DNA of 64,000 bases from Tahibacter sp042701255 (GTDB lineage Bacteria; Pseudomonadota; Gammaproteobacteria; Xanthomonadales; Rhodanobacteraceae). The notes under the pieces are model-generated. The model searched no databases. It was not told the DNA's origin and was given only the letters and a program-made list of their open reading frames with translations. Numbering within the stretch: the first letter of the stretch is position 1; every line of letters begins with the position of its first letter. This document shows, in pieces, positions 33,190 through 41,912 of the stretch. The position numbers and the translations under genes are program-made. The stretch lies in assembly GCF_042701255.1 (NCBI RefSeq), contig NZ_CP170554.1, positions 372,001 through 436,000 on the forward strand, given 5' to 3'.

Positions 33190-36100
33190 ATGGTCTCCGC
33201 GGAAACGCTGGCTGCGGCCGCCGCGGCTGCACGCATCACACCCGAACCTCCGCCGGTCGTGCGCATCGATATCGAAGCGCTGCGCAATGCCGAGCTCGAT
33301 CTGATCCTGGGCCGGCGCGACGACCCGGCCGGCGACGACGATCCTTCGCCCTGGGGTCTGGCCCTGTCCGGCGGCGGCATCCGCAGCGCGACGTTCGCGC
33401 TCGGCGTGCTGCAGGCGCTGGCGCGCGACAACCTGCTGCGCGGCTTCCACTATCAGTCGACGATTTCCGGCGGTGGCTACATCGGCGGCTTCCTGCAGGG
33501 ACTTATCCGCCGCCGCGGCTTCGAGGGCGCGTTCGACGTCCTGCGCTCGACCTTGCGCGAACGTGCGGCGATGCCGGGCCGCCCGCCGGCCGACGATCCG
33601 CAGCAGCCGATCCAGCATCTGCGCGAATACAGCAACTATCTGAGCCCGCGCAAATCGCCGCTGTCGGGCGACACGCTCGGCATGATCGGCACGTTCGTGC
33701 GCAACGTGCTGCTGGTGCAGACGCAGCTCTGCGCGCTGCTGCTCGCGCTCAGCCTCATGCCGATCCTGCTGTTCCATGGGGTCGTGCGCTGGACCGGCAC
33801 GGCGCCCGGCGTGTCGCTGTCGGTCGCCGCGCTGCTCTGCGTGGCCGCGGCCGTACTGCTGGCCTGGATAGGTTCGCAGACCAATCGGCAGGTGCTGACC
33901 GAAAGCGACGATCAGCGGCCGCGGCCGCGCGTCGCGCTGGCCGCACTCGGCGTCATCGTCGGACTGGCCAGCGGATCGTTTCTCGGCGCCATGGGCCTGA
34001 GCCGGCTGAGCCGACTGCCGCAACCCTGGGAATCGCTGTCGCTGTGGCTGTGGCCGCAGGCTTCGCTCGAAGCCCGCCTCGGCGCGACGACCGCCGTGCT
34101 GTATCTCGCGATATGGCTGGTCTGGATCGTGTTCGACACGACGATGTCGGCCTTGCGCCGCAACGACGACGACTGGCGGCCGCCGCTGCAGCAGCACCGG
34201 CTGCGCTTTCTGTTCGCGGCCGTCGGCGCAGCCGCGTTCAGCGGACTGGCCATCGTCGGCGTGCTGCGGCTGCTCGCGCCGTGGGGCTACAGCGACGCGA
34301 CCTTGTGGCACAGCCTGATTCTCGGCCCGGCCTTCACCCTGGCCGGCATCACCTTGACCGGCATCGTCCACGTCGGCCTGGCCGGCCCGGCACTGAACGA
34401 CCTGCAGCGCGAGGTCTGGGCCCGCGTCGGCGGCAAGACCGCCGGGCTCGTACTGATCGGCGTCGTGCTGTCGCTGGCGCTGACGATCTACGGCCCCTGG
34501 CTGCTGCTGAACCTGTCCCAGTTCGTCGACGAAAAATGGCGCGCGATCTCCGGTTGGGCCGGCGTGGCGGCCTGGCTCGCGACGTCGGGTTCGGGCGTGA
34601 TGCTGGCCTACAGCCAGCGCAGCGGCGGCGCCAAGCCGGGTTCAGCGCTGCTCGACCGGCTCGTGCGCATCGCGCCGGCCGTGTTCGTGCTCGGCCTGCT
34701 CGTCGGCATCAGTCTCGGCGCGCAGGCTCTGCTCGCGCTCGGCGGGTGGGACGTGCGGCCGCCGGAAGCGGCCGGCGAACTCGCGATCTATCTCGGCTAT
34801 CTCGCCTTCGGCGCCGAGCGCAGCATCGTCGCCGTCGTCGTGGTCGCAGCGATCGGCGTGGGCGTCTGGCTGCTGTTCGGCCTGACCGTCGACGTGAACG
34901 AATTCAGCATGAACGCGTTCTATCGCAACCGCCTCGTGCGCTGCTATCTCGGCGCGAGCAACGCACAGCGCCAGCCCGAACCGATCACGAATTTCGATCC
35001 GCACGACGACATCGTGCTGGCCGACGTCGTCGAGGTCGAACGCGACGACGGTTGCCGGCCGCTGTATCCGCTGATCGGCACGGCGCTGAATCTCGTCGCG
35101 GCCAAGCAGCTCGACTGGCAGGACCGCAAGGCCGCGTCGTTCTGCCTGACGCCGGGCTACTGCGGCTACGTGCCGCCGCCGTCGCGCGCCGGCGCGAGCG
35201 CGATCGGCGATCCCACGCCGCATGCGGCGGCAACCGCGATACCGGGCGCGGCGCGCGATCCGCTGGCCGCGGCGATGACCCTGGGCAGCGCGGTCTCGAT
35301 CTCCGGCGCCGCGGTCAGTCCCAACATGGGCTATCACAGCTCGCCGGCCGTGACCTTCCTGCTGACCCTGTTCGATGCGCGCCTGGGCTGGTGGCTGGCC
35401 AATCCCAGCCACGTCACTCACCCGCGCGCCGACAGCGCGCCGTTTTCGGCCGGCTGGCTGCTCGCCGAAATGCTCGGCCTCACGCGCGACGGCGGACGCT
35501 ACGTCTATCTGTCCGACGGCGGCCACTTCGAGAACCTCGGCCTCTACGAGCTCATACGCCGGCGCTGTCGCTTCGTGCTCTGCGTCGACGCGGGCGCGGA
35601 TCCGCAGCGCGTGTTCGCGGATCTCGGCAACGCCGTGCACAAATGCCGCGTCGACTTCGGCGCCGACATCCGCATCGACGTCAACGCGCTGCGCCCCGGC
35701 GCCGACGGCTACAGCGCGCGCAGCTGCGCCGTAGGCACCATCGCCTACGCCGACGGCAGCACGGGCACCTTGCTGTACCTCAAGCCGACCCTGACCGGCA
35801 CCGAGCCGACCGACGTCGCCCACTACGCGAGCGCGCATCCGACGTTTCCGCACGAATCCACCGGCGACCAGTTCTTCGACGAAGCGCAGTTCGAAAGCTA
35901 TCGCCGCCTCGGCGACTTCGTCGCGACCTCGGCCATCGAGCCCGCGCTCGAACGCACCGGCATCGACCCCGCAGCGACGGGCCCCGCCGCGCTCAGCGTG
36001 CGCGATTCGAGCCTCAAGGAACGCCTGCTGATCGAGCTGCGCCATCAATGGGTCGCGCCGATCAGCGGCCTGCCGCAGCGCTTCGCCGCGCACGGCAAGG

Positions 36101-37242
36101 CCATGACGCAGCTGTTCGAAAAGCTGCGCCAGTCTCCCGAACTGGCCGTGCTCGATGCGCAGATCTATCCGGCCTGGACCGACCTCGTCGCGATCGGCGT
36201 GGTGAAAGCCGGTGGCGCGTCCGCGACCGGCGGTGCGGCGACAGACACCCGCGCAGCAGCGAGCAGCGGCGTGGCGGGATCCGGCAGCACCGCGTCGACC
36301 AGCGATGGAACGAGTGCCGGGAAAATCACGACGGCGGAACCCGCTGCAACTCGCGACGCAGCGGCGAACACCGGTGCAGCGTCGACAGACGCCGTGGCGG
36401 CAAGCAGCAGGGCGGCCACCGATGCCGCGCCGTCGGCGAACGACGCGAACGCGCGAACTGCCGGCCCTGCCGTCGCGAGCGCCGCCGACAGCCCGTATCA
36501 GCGCCGCACGCGCCTGCCGACCGGCGACGCATTCCGCAACTGCTTCTATTTCTGCCAGGAGCTCATGCAGCTCATGGAGTCGGTCTACCACGACCTCGAT
36601 CTCGAACGGACCTGGCAGCATCCGGACAACCGCGGCTGGATCAACGTGTTCCGCCATTGGAGCTGGGCGCCGATGTTCCGCATCGCCTGGGCCGCGAGCG
36701 CGCCGACCTACGGCGCGCGCTTCGTCGCGTTCTGCGAAATGCGCCTGGATCTGCCGCGCATCAACGACGCCGTGCGCGTCGACGAACTGACGCCGGGCAG
36801 CGCCGGTCATTGGGGCAGCCACATCGACGCATTGGCCGCGACCGGCGTCGTCAATCACATCGAACAGAGTCTGCTGCAGTCCACGGCACTCGGCGTGGCT
36901 GCGGATGCGAACGCGCCGCCGCGACTGTTCGTGCTGCGGCTCGAATGGCGGCAGGTGCTGGCCCGGAGCAACCAGCCACTGGATGACAGCACCTTGGGCA
37001 TCGCCGTCGTCGATCGCGGCGTATTGCGCGTACTGCGCATCCAGGACCATCTGCGCAAGCTCGGCCTCGGTGCCGAATTCATGCGCCTGCTGCTCGCGCG
37101 CACCAACCCGGAGGCCGTCGAACTGCGCAGCGGCGACTACGGCATCGTCGGCGTCGTCAGCCCGCGCGAGGCCGCGGCCTTGCAGGCGCGGATCTCGGCG
37201 CTGTGGCAGCAGGCGTTGAAACATCGGCGGAACGGGAACTAG
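33190..37242 (+). CDS. Giant multi-pass membrane protein with patatin-like phospholipase motifs
   Basis: A 1350-residue protein. Residues 55-100 hold the patatin-type oxyanion loop SGGGIRSATFALGV (60-73) and a nucleophile-elbow-like STISGGGYIGG with Ser93. The matching Asp is in LSDGGHFENLGLYEL (Asp776). Between the two halves of this catalytic set lie about ten hydrophobic segments (about 175-200, 205-228, 248-268, 300-318, 338-362, 372-398, 416-440, 455-475, 495-517, 545-566), so the lipase domain is split by a membrane domain. Residues about 1008-1100 are an Ala/Thr/Ser-rich linker. The last 250 residues form a separate domain ending in an acetyltransferase-like RKLGLG at about 1289. The ATG at 33190 has GAGGGGAA in front. 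Lipid hydrolysis at the membrane is inferred from the Ser/Asp pair; the first Gly of GxSxG is replaced. No operon partner. Confidence 0.8.
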   Translation: MVSAETLAAAAAAARITPEPPPVVRIDIEALRNAELDLILGRRDDPAGDDDPSPWGLALSGGGIRSATFALGVLQALARDNLLRGFHYQSTISGGGYIGGFLQGLIRRRGFEGAFDVLRSTLRERAAMPGRPPADDPQQPIQHLREYSNYLSPRKSPLSGDTLGMIGTFVRNVLLVQTQLCALLLALSLMPILLFHGVVRWTGTAPGVSLSVAALLCVAAAVLLAWIGSQTNRQVLTESDDQRPRPRVALAALGVIVGLASGSFLGAMGLSRLSRLPQPWESLSLWLWPQASLEARLGATTAVLYLAIWLVWIVFDTTMSALRRNDDDWRPPLQQHRLRFLFAAVGAAAFSGLAIVGVLRLLAPWGYSDATLWHSLILGPAFTLAGITLTGIVHVGLAGPALNDLQREVWARVGGKTAGLVLIGVVLSLALTIYGPWLLLNLSQFVDEKWRAISGWAGVAAWLATSGSGVMLAYSQRSGGAKPGSALLDRLVRIAPAVFVLGLLVGISLGAQALLALGGWDVRPPEAAGELAIYLGYLAFGAERSIVAVVVVAAIGVGVWLLFGLTVDVNEFSMNAFYRNRLVRCYLGASNAQRQPEPITNFDPHDDIVLADVVEVERDDGCRPLYPLIGTALNLVAAKQLDWQDRKAASFCLTPGYCGYVPPPSRAGASAIGDPTPHAAATAIPGAARDPLAAAMTLGSAVSISGAAVSPNMGYHSSPAVTFLLTLFDARLGWWLANPSHVTHPRADSAPFSAGWLLAEMLGLTRDGGRYVYLSDGGHFENLGLYELIRRRCRFVLCVDAGADPQRVFADLGNAVHKCRVDFGADIRIDVNALRPGADGYSARSCAVGTIAYADGSTGTLLYLKPTLTGTEPTDVAHYASAHPTFPHESTGDQFFDEAQFESYRRLGDFVATSAIEPALERTGIDPAATGPAALSVRDSSLKERLLIELRHQWVAPISGLPQRFAAHGKAMTQLFEKLRQSPELAVLDAQIYPAWTDLVAIGVVKAGGASATGGAATDTRAAASSGVAGSGSTASTSDGTSAGKITTAEPAATRDAAANTGAASTDAVAASSRAATDAAPSANDANARTAGPAVASAADSPYQRRTRLPTGDAFRNCFYFCQELMQLMESVYHDLDLERTWQHPDNRGWINVFRHWSWAPMFRIAWAASAPTYGARFVAFCEMRLDLPRINDAVRVDELTPGSAGHWGSHIDALAATGVVNHIEQSLLQSTALGVAADANAPPRLFVLRLEWRQVLARSNQPLDDSTLGIAVVDRGVLRVLRIQDHLRKLGLGAEFMRLLLARTNPEAVELRSGDYGIVGVVSPREAAALQARISALWQQALKHRRNGN

Positions 37243-37320
37243 CCGCGGCGATCGGTCGCGGTGGGGTGAGCGATGCCACGCGGTGGTGCGCATGGGGATG
37301 CAGCCGCTGATCGATCCGCA

Positions 37321-39297
37321 TCAGGCCCGCCGATCCAGCCGCCGATACTGAATCGCCTCGGTCAGATGCGCCGTCGCGATGTGCTCGGCGCCGGCGAGAT
37401 CGGCGATCGTGCGGGCCACGCGCAGCAGGCGGTGGTAGGCGCGCGCCGACAGGCTCAACGCGTCGGACGCGCGTTCGAGCAGTGCGCGGTCGCGATTGCC
37501 GACGGCGCAATCGCGGACGACCTCGTGAGCCAGCAGCTGCGCGTTGGTGCGGCCGGCACGCGCGAGCTGGCGCTCCCGCGCGGCGGCGACGCGAGTCGCG
37601 ACCACGGCGCTGGTTTCGGCGGGCGGGCCGGTCGCGGCGAGTTCGGCCAGCGGCAGGCGCGGCACTTCGAGCTGCAGGTCGAGCCGGTCCAGCAGGGGTC
37701 CGGATACGCGCGAGCGATAGCGCTGCACCTGGTCCGGTGTACATGTGCAGCGGCCGCTCGCGTCGCCGGCATAACCGCAGGGACAGGGGTTCATCGCTGC
37801 GACGAGCTGGAACGCCGCGGGAAATTCCGCCTGCCGTGCCGCGCGTGAGATCAGGATGCGGCCGGTTTCCAGCGGTTCGCGCAGCACGTCGAGCACGTGG
37901 CGATCGAACTCGGTGAGCTCGTCGAGAAACAGCACGCCGTGATGCGCGAGGCTGATCTCGCCCGGTCGCGGCGTCGAGCCGCCACCGACCAGCGCCACGG
38001 CGGATGCCGTGTGGTGCGGCGCGCGGAACGGCCGTCGTCGCCAGCCGGCCAGATCGATGCCGTGGCCGGCGACCGAGCGCACGGCGCAGGACTCCAGCGC
38101 CTCGTCGTCCGACAGCGGCGGCAAAATGCCGGGCAGGCGGCTCGCGAGCAAGGTCTTGCCGGTACCCGGCGGGCCGACGAACAGCAGGTGATGCCCGCCG
38201 GCCGCAGCGATTTCGAGTGCGCGCCGCGCCTGGGCCTGGCCGCGGACGTCGGCGAGATCGAGCACCGCAGCCGGCAGTGGCGATAACGAACCCGTCATCG
38301 TGATCGAGTTTGTTGCCGGCATCGGACGGACAGGCGGCGCTGGTCGGCCGTCGCAGGCGTTTGCCGTGCGGACTGCGTCGGCATCGGCGCCGTCGCCGTC
38401 GCTTCTGCACGTAACTGCACCATCGCCTTCGCCGTCGCAATGGCGCTCGCCGTTCGCGCCGCTTCTGTTTCCGTTTGCGTGGCCGGCGTTTTCGCCGGTG
38501 CTCGAAGCGCATGCCGATCTGCCACCGTCACGGCCTGCGTCAAGGTCATTGAGGTGGTCGCGATCGTGACCGCCGCGAACCGGTTCGCCGTCGTCACTTC
38601 CGGTTCTTTCGCAATCGTCGTCGCCGGATCGTTCGCCGCGGCGGCTTCCGCCATCGCCGACGGCACGAGCACGTCGATAGGCCGCAGCGGCGCTGCCTCG
38701 ATGGCCATCGCCGTCCGCCTCCGACCCGGCGATCAGGAAAGCAATGCCTTCGGCAGCGACGACCTCGGTCGCCCGCGGCAGCTCCAGCGCGCCGCGCAGA
38801 TGCGCGCAAACGTCGAGCAGGGTTGCCGCGACGCGGACGTCGGCGGCCGCGAGCAGCGAAGCTTCGGCCGCATTCGCACGCGGCACGACGACCTGACGGC
38901 CCGCAGCACCCGCGCGCAGCAGCGCCGGCAATACGCCGCTGACGGCGCGCAGCTCGCCCGACAAGGCGAGCTCGCCGAGAAATTCGCAGCATGCCAGCGC
39001 GTCACGCGGCAGATGACCGGAAGCGGCGAGTATGCCGAGCGCGATCGGCAGGTCGAAGCGGCCGCCGTCCTTGGGCAGATCCGCCGGCGCGAGATTGACC
39101 GTGACCCTTCGTGCCGGATAGTCCAGCCGCGCATTGAGTATCGCGACACGCACACGGTCGCGCGCTTCCTTCACCGCGGCTTCGGGCAGACCGACGATGG
39201 ACGTGCCCGGCAGTCCGCCCGACAGGTGCACCTCGACCGTGACGGCCGGTGCGGCCACGCCTTCCTGGGCGCGGGAATGGACGACGGCGAGACTCAT
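37321..39297 (-). CDS. comM: ComM/YifB-type Mg-chelatase-like AAA+ ATPase with an abnormal linker
   Basis: ComM is a hexameric helicase that extends branch migration when natural transformation DNA is integrated. Residues 1-190 are the N-terminal LonB-like domain (MSLAVVHSRAQEGVAA, GLPGTSIVGLPEAAVKEARD, LAPADLPKDGGRFDLPIALG). Residues 341-658 are the AAA+ core, with Walker A GPPGTGKT (375-382), Walker B GVLFLDEL and a zinc-finger-like NPCPCGYAGDASGRCTC. ComM proteins are usually about 500 residues; this one has 658 because residues 190-340 are an Asp/Gly/Arg-rich insert with no family resemblance. The insert's codon pattern is more natural one base out of frame (see findings), so the linker sequence is doubtful while both domains are sound. 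The start at 39297 fits. Confidence 0.9.
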   Translation of the reverse strand: MSLAVVHSRAQEGVAAPAVTVEVHLSGGLPGTSIVGLPEAAVKEARDRVRVAILNARLDYPARRVTVNLAPADLPKDGGRFDLPIALGILAASGHLPRDALACCEFLGELALSGELRAVSGVLPALLRAGAAGRQVVVPRANAAEASLLAAADVRVAATLLDVCAHLRGALELPRATEVVAAEGIAFLIAGSEADGDGHRGSAAAAYRRARAVGDGGSRRGERSGDDDCERTGSDDGEPVRGGHDRDHLNDLDAGRDGGRSACASSTGENAGHANGNRSGANGERHCDGEGDGAVTCRSDGDGADADAVRTANACDGRPAPPVRPMPATNSITMTGSLSPLPAAVLDLADVRGQAQARRALEIAAAGGHHLLFVGPPGTGKTLLASRLPGILPPLSDDEALESCAVRSVAGHGIDLAGWRRRPFRAPHHTASAVALVGGGSTPRPGEISLAHHGVLFLDELTEFDRHVLDVLREPLETGRILISRAARQAEFPAAFQLVAAMNPCPCGYAGDASGRCTCTPDQVQRYRSRVSGPLLDRLDLQLEVPRLPLAELAATGPPAETSAVVATRVAAARERQLARAGRTNAQLLAHEVVRDCAVGNRDRALLERASDALSLSARAYHRLLRVARTIADLAGAEHIATAHLTEAIQYRRLDRRA

Positions 39298-39885
39298 GCG
39301 CGGCGATGCCTGGTGAACATAGCGCCACTGTCGCGGCGGTTAGGCGTCGGCGCATCGGAACTCGACCACGCGGGGCGGTCGGAAATTTCCGAGCATCGCG
39401 ATGGGCAATGATTGCGGCTATCTGCGCACAACGCAGCAACCGGATTTCAATACTTTCAAGCGCGGCAGCGGTGGGAACGGCGTGATCGATCATCTCGGCG
39501 ATGCCGCCGACGTTGCGGGCGAGCGAGCCGGTGTCGACCTCGCTCAATCCTGCAGTCGCGCTGCAACCGCTGATGAAGCCCCACGATAGTTCTGGCTCTT
39601 CCGCTGTCACCGACCGTGATCCGGCACACGGCCACGGACAGGTCTGCGATGCCGTACAGATACAGGCGGTGGCATCGCAGAGCGGCAAAGCTCATGCGAC
39701 CTGGCTCTGTCGCCAGGATGCAGTCCGACAGCCCGGGAAGGACAGGGCCGCGACAACGAACACGTTGCGGCGGCGCGAAAAAATGGCGATCCGGCTCAGC
39801 CACTGTCGCCGGGCTTCGATCCGACAGCCCGGCGACAGACGTTCGGCGACGCGACACAGCTCAAAAGGTCACGCCGCAGCGAAGC
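39298..39885. other. Gene-free stretch upstream of comM, with a repeated hairpin
   Basis: No convincing gene is present: frames here are short and lack the GC-rich third positions of the neighbours. It holds two imperfect 30-base copies of one sequence (39707-39736 and 39803-39833). The second forms a 12-bp perfect hairpin with a 12-base loop (39803-39814/39827-39838). The nearby T-run on the minus strand (39779-39784) makes it a possible end of the Cys-rich protein's transcript. Confidence 0.5.
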
Positions 39886-40846
39886 TCAATACGCCGGCTT
39901 CAGATACGTGATCTTGATCGTCCCCGCCCGTGACATACGCGTCGCGCTGGTTGTTGCAGGTGCCCGCGTCGCTGCGCTCGTCGCAGTACTGCGTACCGTC
40001 GGGTCCGGTGATCGGCGTGTAGCTCAGGCCCTTGGGCGTCTTGCAGGTGGCCGGGCTGCCCTTGGCCAGCGGCGCTTTCTTCGGCGCGGCGCACGCGGCC
40101 GACGGATTCGGATAGCCCGCATTGGCCTGGCTGCCACTACAGTTGGTAGCCGCCCAGCCGAATACGCCGGGTTTGTTGGCATTGCTGCCCAACAGGCCGT
40201 TCTGCGCGGTGCTCGTCGCTGCGGGCCAGCCCGTGCCGCTGGTCACGACGCCCAGGATCGCGTTGACGCCGTTGACGGCGCTGATGTCGGTGTCGTCGGC
40301 ATTCGCGCAGCTCGTGCCGACCGAGCCGTTGACGCCGAAGTTGATCGAGGCTTCGGCCAGATTGGTGGCATCCGGGAAAACGCTGTTGCTGCAGCCGTTG
40401 TTGTCGGAAAAGCCGTCGTCGGAAGGCGTGAAGAAGAAATTGAAGGTCACCGCCGCGCTGCAGTTCGCCGTCGCGCAGGCGAAGGTTTGCGGCGTGTAGG
40501 TGATGGTCTCGCCGGCGGCCATCGCGTACGAGCCCTTGTCGCTGACGCCGGGTACCAGCGTGAAGCTGACGGTCTTGCCGGCGACGCTGGACGTGAACGC
40601 CAGGCGCTTGTCGGTCAGGCTGACGATCTGCGTGCCGAGGTTGCTGCAGCCCGGCGGCGGCGTGATCGGCGGATGGCCGAGCACGAGATTGGCGTAGACG
40701 GTCTTGTCGGAGGTATTCGTCACGGCGACACCGGTCGCCGTAGCGCCGGGCTTGAGGCTGTTCGGAGTTCCCGACTGCGCCGAGGCTAGCCCCGGCAGCA
40801 GCGCGGCAATCGTGAGCAGGGTGGTGCGCAGGCAACGGTCGAACAT
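39869..40846 (-). CDS. Secreted Cys-rich protein, possibly thaumatin-like; C-terminus probably frameshifted
   Basis: A 325-residue exported protein with a signal peptide ending ASA-QS (MFDRCLRTTLLTIAALLPGLASAQ). It is beta-rich, with about a dozen cysteines in the mature part. The segment LAEASINFGVNGSVGTSCA followed by DTDISAVNGVNAI loosely resembles the thaumatin-like fold, whose homologues bind or hydrolyse glucans; this is tentative. The last 17 residues look wrong. Removing one G from the GGGG run (39922-39925 on the plus strand) gives GGTIKITYLKPAY and a stop at 39886, a far more natural beta-strand ending (319 residues). The start at 40846 is the one that opens with the signal peptide. 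Confidence 0.75.
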   Translation of the reverse strand: MFDRCLRTTLLTIAALLPGLASAQSGTPNSLKPGATATGVAVTNTSDKTVYANLVLGHPPITPPPGCSNLGTQIVSLTDKRLAFTSSVAGKTVSFTLVPGVSDKGSYAMAAGETITYTPQTFACATANCSAAVTFNFFFTPSDDGFSDNNGCSNSVFPDATNLAEASINFGVNGSVGTSCANADDTDISAVNGVNAILGVVTSGTGWPAATSTAQNGLLGSNANKPGVFGWAATNCSGSQANAGYPNPSAACAAPKKAPLAKGSPATCKTPKGLSYTPITGPDGTQYCDERSDAGTCNNQRDAYVTGGDDQDHVSEAGVLSFAAA

Positions 40847-41654
40847 GGCGCTTCTCCTCGCAACGGGCGGCTGGGTCGTCAAGCAAAGCGCAAAAAGGGG
40901 CGGATGTTTCGCAACGTGACTGGAGGCCGGTTTCACGCTCTGCGCGCGTCATGCTCTCGCCGGGGCGTTCCGGTGCGACGAATAAGCCCGACAGGAATCG
41001 GCAGTCGCGTGCGCAGCGTGCCCGCCGCGGCGGCGATCGGATGGAATCATCTGTGTACTTTGACGATCGTCGCGCATTGTGTGCAGAGGCAAGGAACGCA
41101 ACGAGTACCGATGTTCCGCCTGCCGCGGCGGTCTGGCCTGTCGAAAGCGCCGATGCCCCTGTACCCCGGATGCACCTGTCGGCCCCCTGCCGCAGCGGCA
41201 CCGGCACTGGCGCGGACCTCGACCTCGCAACGCCCAGTGGCCCCGCCGCGTAGGCGCCGATGCGGCCTATACCCCAGAAGCAACCACCGGCGTCCTGCGG
41301 CAACGGAACCGGTACTGCTGCGGACGCAGACCGCGTGGCACCCGGTGGATCCGTCGCGCGGGCGCCGATGCCGCCCGTACCCGGATGCACCCGCCGGCGT
41401 CCTCTGCCTCAACGGAACCGGCACTGCGGCGAACCTGGCCCGCATCGCGTCCAGTGGCTCCACCGCGTACTGGCCGGACCGCGCTCCGGGACGCGAATGA
41501 AGAAGGTGGCCTTCCCTGGCCGTTTTCCGGTTTCTCCGAACGGATCGGAGAGCGGATTCCAAAATCGGCGCGCGGCGTTCCCCGGCCGCTGCGCCAGAAC
41601 CAGCGGGTTCGTTCGATGTGCGGGATGCCGCGGCAGCGTGCCGCGGCGCGGATG
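40847..41654. other. Gene-free region containing a three-unit tandem repeat
   Basis: No gene is supported across 808 bases. The left part must carry the promoter of the Cys-rich protein gene. The centre holds the 108-base tandem repeat described separately. The right part, up to the ubiK stop, shows nothing else I can name. Confidence 0.5.
41147..41469. repeat. Degenerate tandem repeat, three units of about 108 bases
   Basis: Units begin at 41147, 41254 and 41362, each opening with GCGCCGATGC and continuing through recognisable shared blocks (for example CGGAACCGG, GGCACTG, CGCGTCCAGTGG variants). Spacing is 107 and 108 bases, close to 36 codons. No frame on either strand has a start, ribosome site or consistent codon bias, so it is treated as non-coding. 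Confidence 0.75.
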
Positions 41655-41912
41655 TCAGTGGCGCGGCGCCTGCAGCTGCTGTTCGAGCTCGGCGACGCGG
41701 GTTTCCAATGTGTCGACGAGCTCGCGGGTGCGCAGCAGCACGGCGCGCTGTACGTCGAACTCCTCGCGCGTCACGAGATCGAGCTTGCGCAGGCCGGCGC
41801 GCAGCGCGTCCTTGACGTTGTCGGCGACGTCGGCGCCGGCACTGCCGAGATTGGCCGGCAGCAGCTCGGTCAGGCGGCGGGCGAGTTCGTCCAGGGTACG
41901 GGCGTCGATCAT
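41655..41912 (-). CDS. ubiK: Ubiquinone biosynthesis accessory factor UbiK (BMFP family)
   Basis: An 85-residue coiled-coil protein that assists aerobic ubiquinone synthesis by bringing the soluble UbiJ-containing complex to lipids. It has the family pattern: an amphipathic N-terminal helix (IDARTLDELARRLTELLPA), then NVKDALRAGLRKLDLVTREEFDVQRAVLLRTRE and a leucine-zipper end (LVDTLETRVAELEQQL). The start at 41912 is the only one giving a family-length product. In Pseudomonas the order is glnK, ubiK, comM. Here the same three genes occur in the same relative order but are separated by inserted material. Confidence 0.92.
   Translation of the reverse strand: MIDARTLDELARRLTELLPANLGSAGADVADNVKDALRAGLRKLDLVTREEFDVQRAVLLRTRELVDTLETRVAELEQQLQAPRH

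Noticed and set aside
33190..37242. CapV-type patatin effector of a CBASS defence system
   Set aside because: There is no cyclase or ancillary gene beside it, and the protein is several times larger than CapV with a membrane domain inside the lipase part.
34642..37242. 880-codon minus-strand frame opposite the patatin-like gene
   Set aside because: Composition (Arg, His, Gln, Val) is that of an antisense shadow; the plus strand has lipase motifs and membrane segments.
39002..39857. Possible decayed gene upstream of comM
   Set aside because: Short overlapping minus-strand frames exist, but none shows a family match, a start with a ribosome site, or consistent third-position bias.
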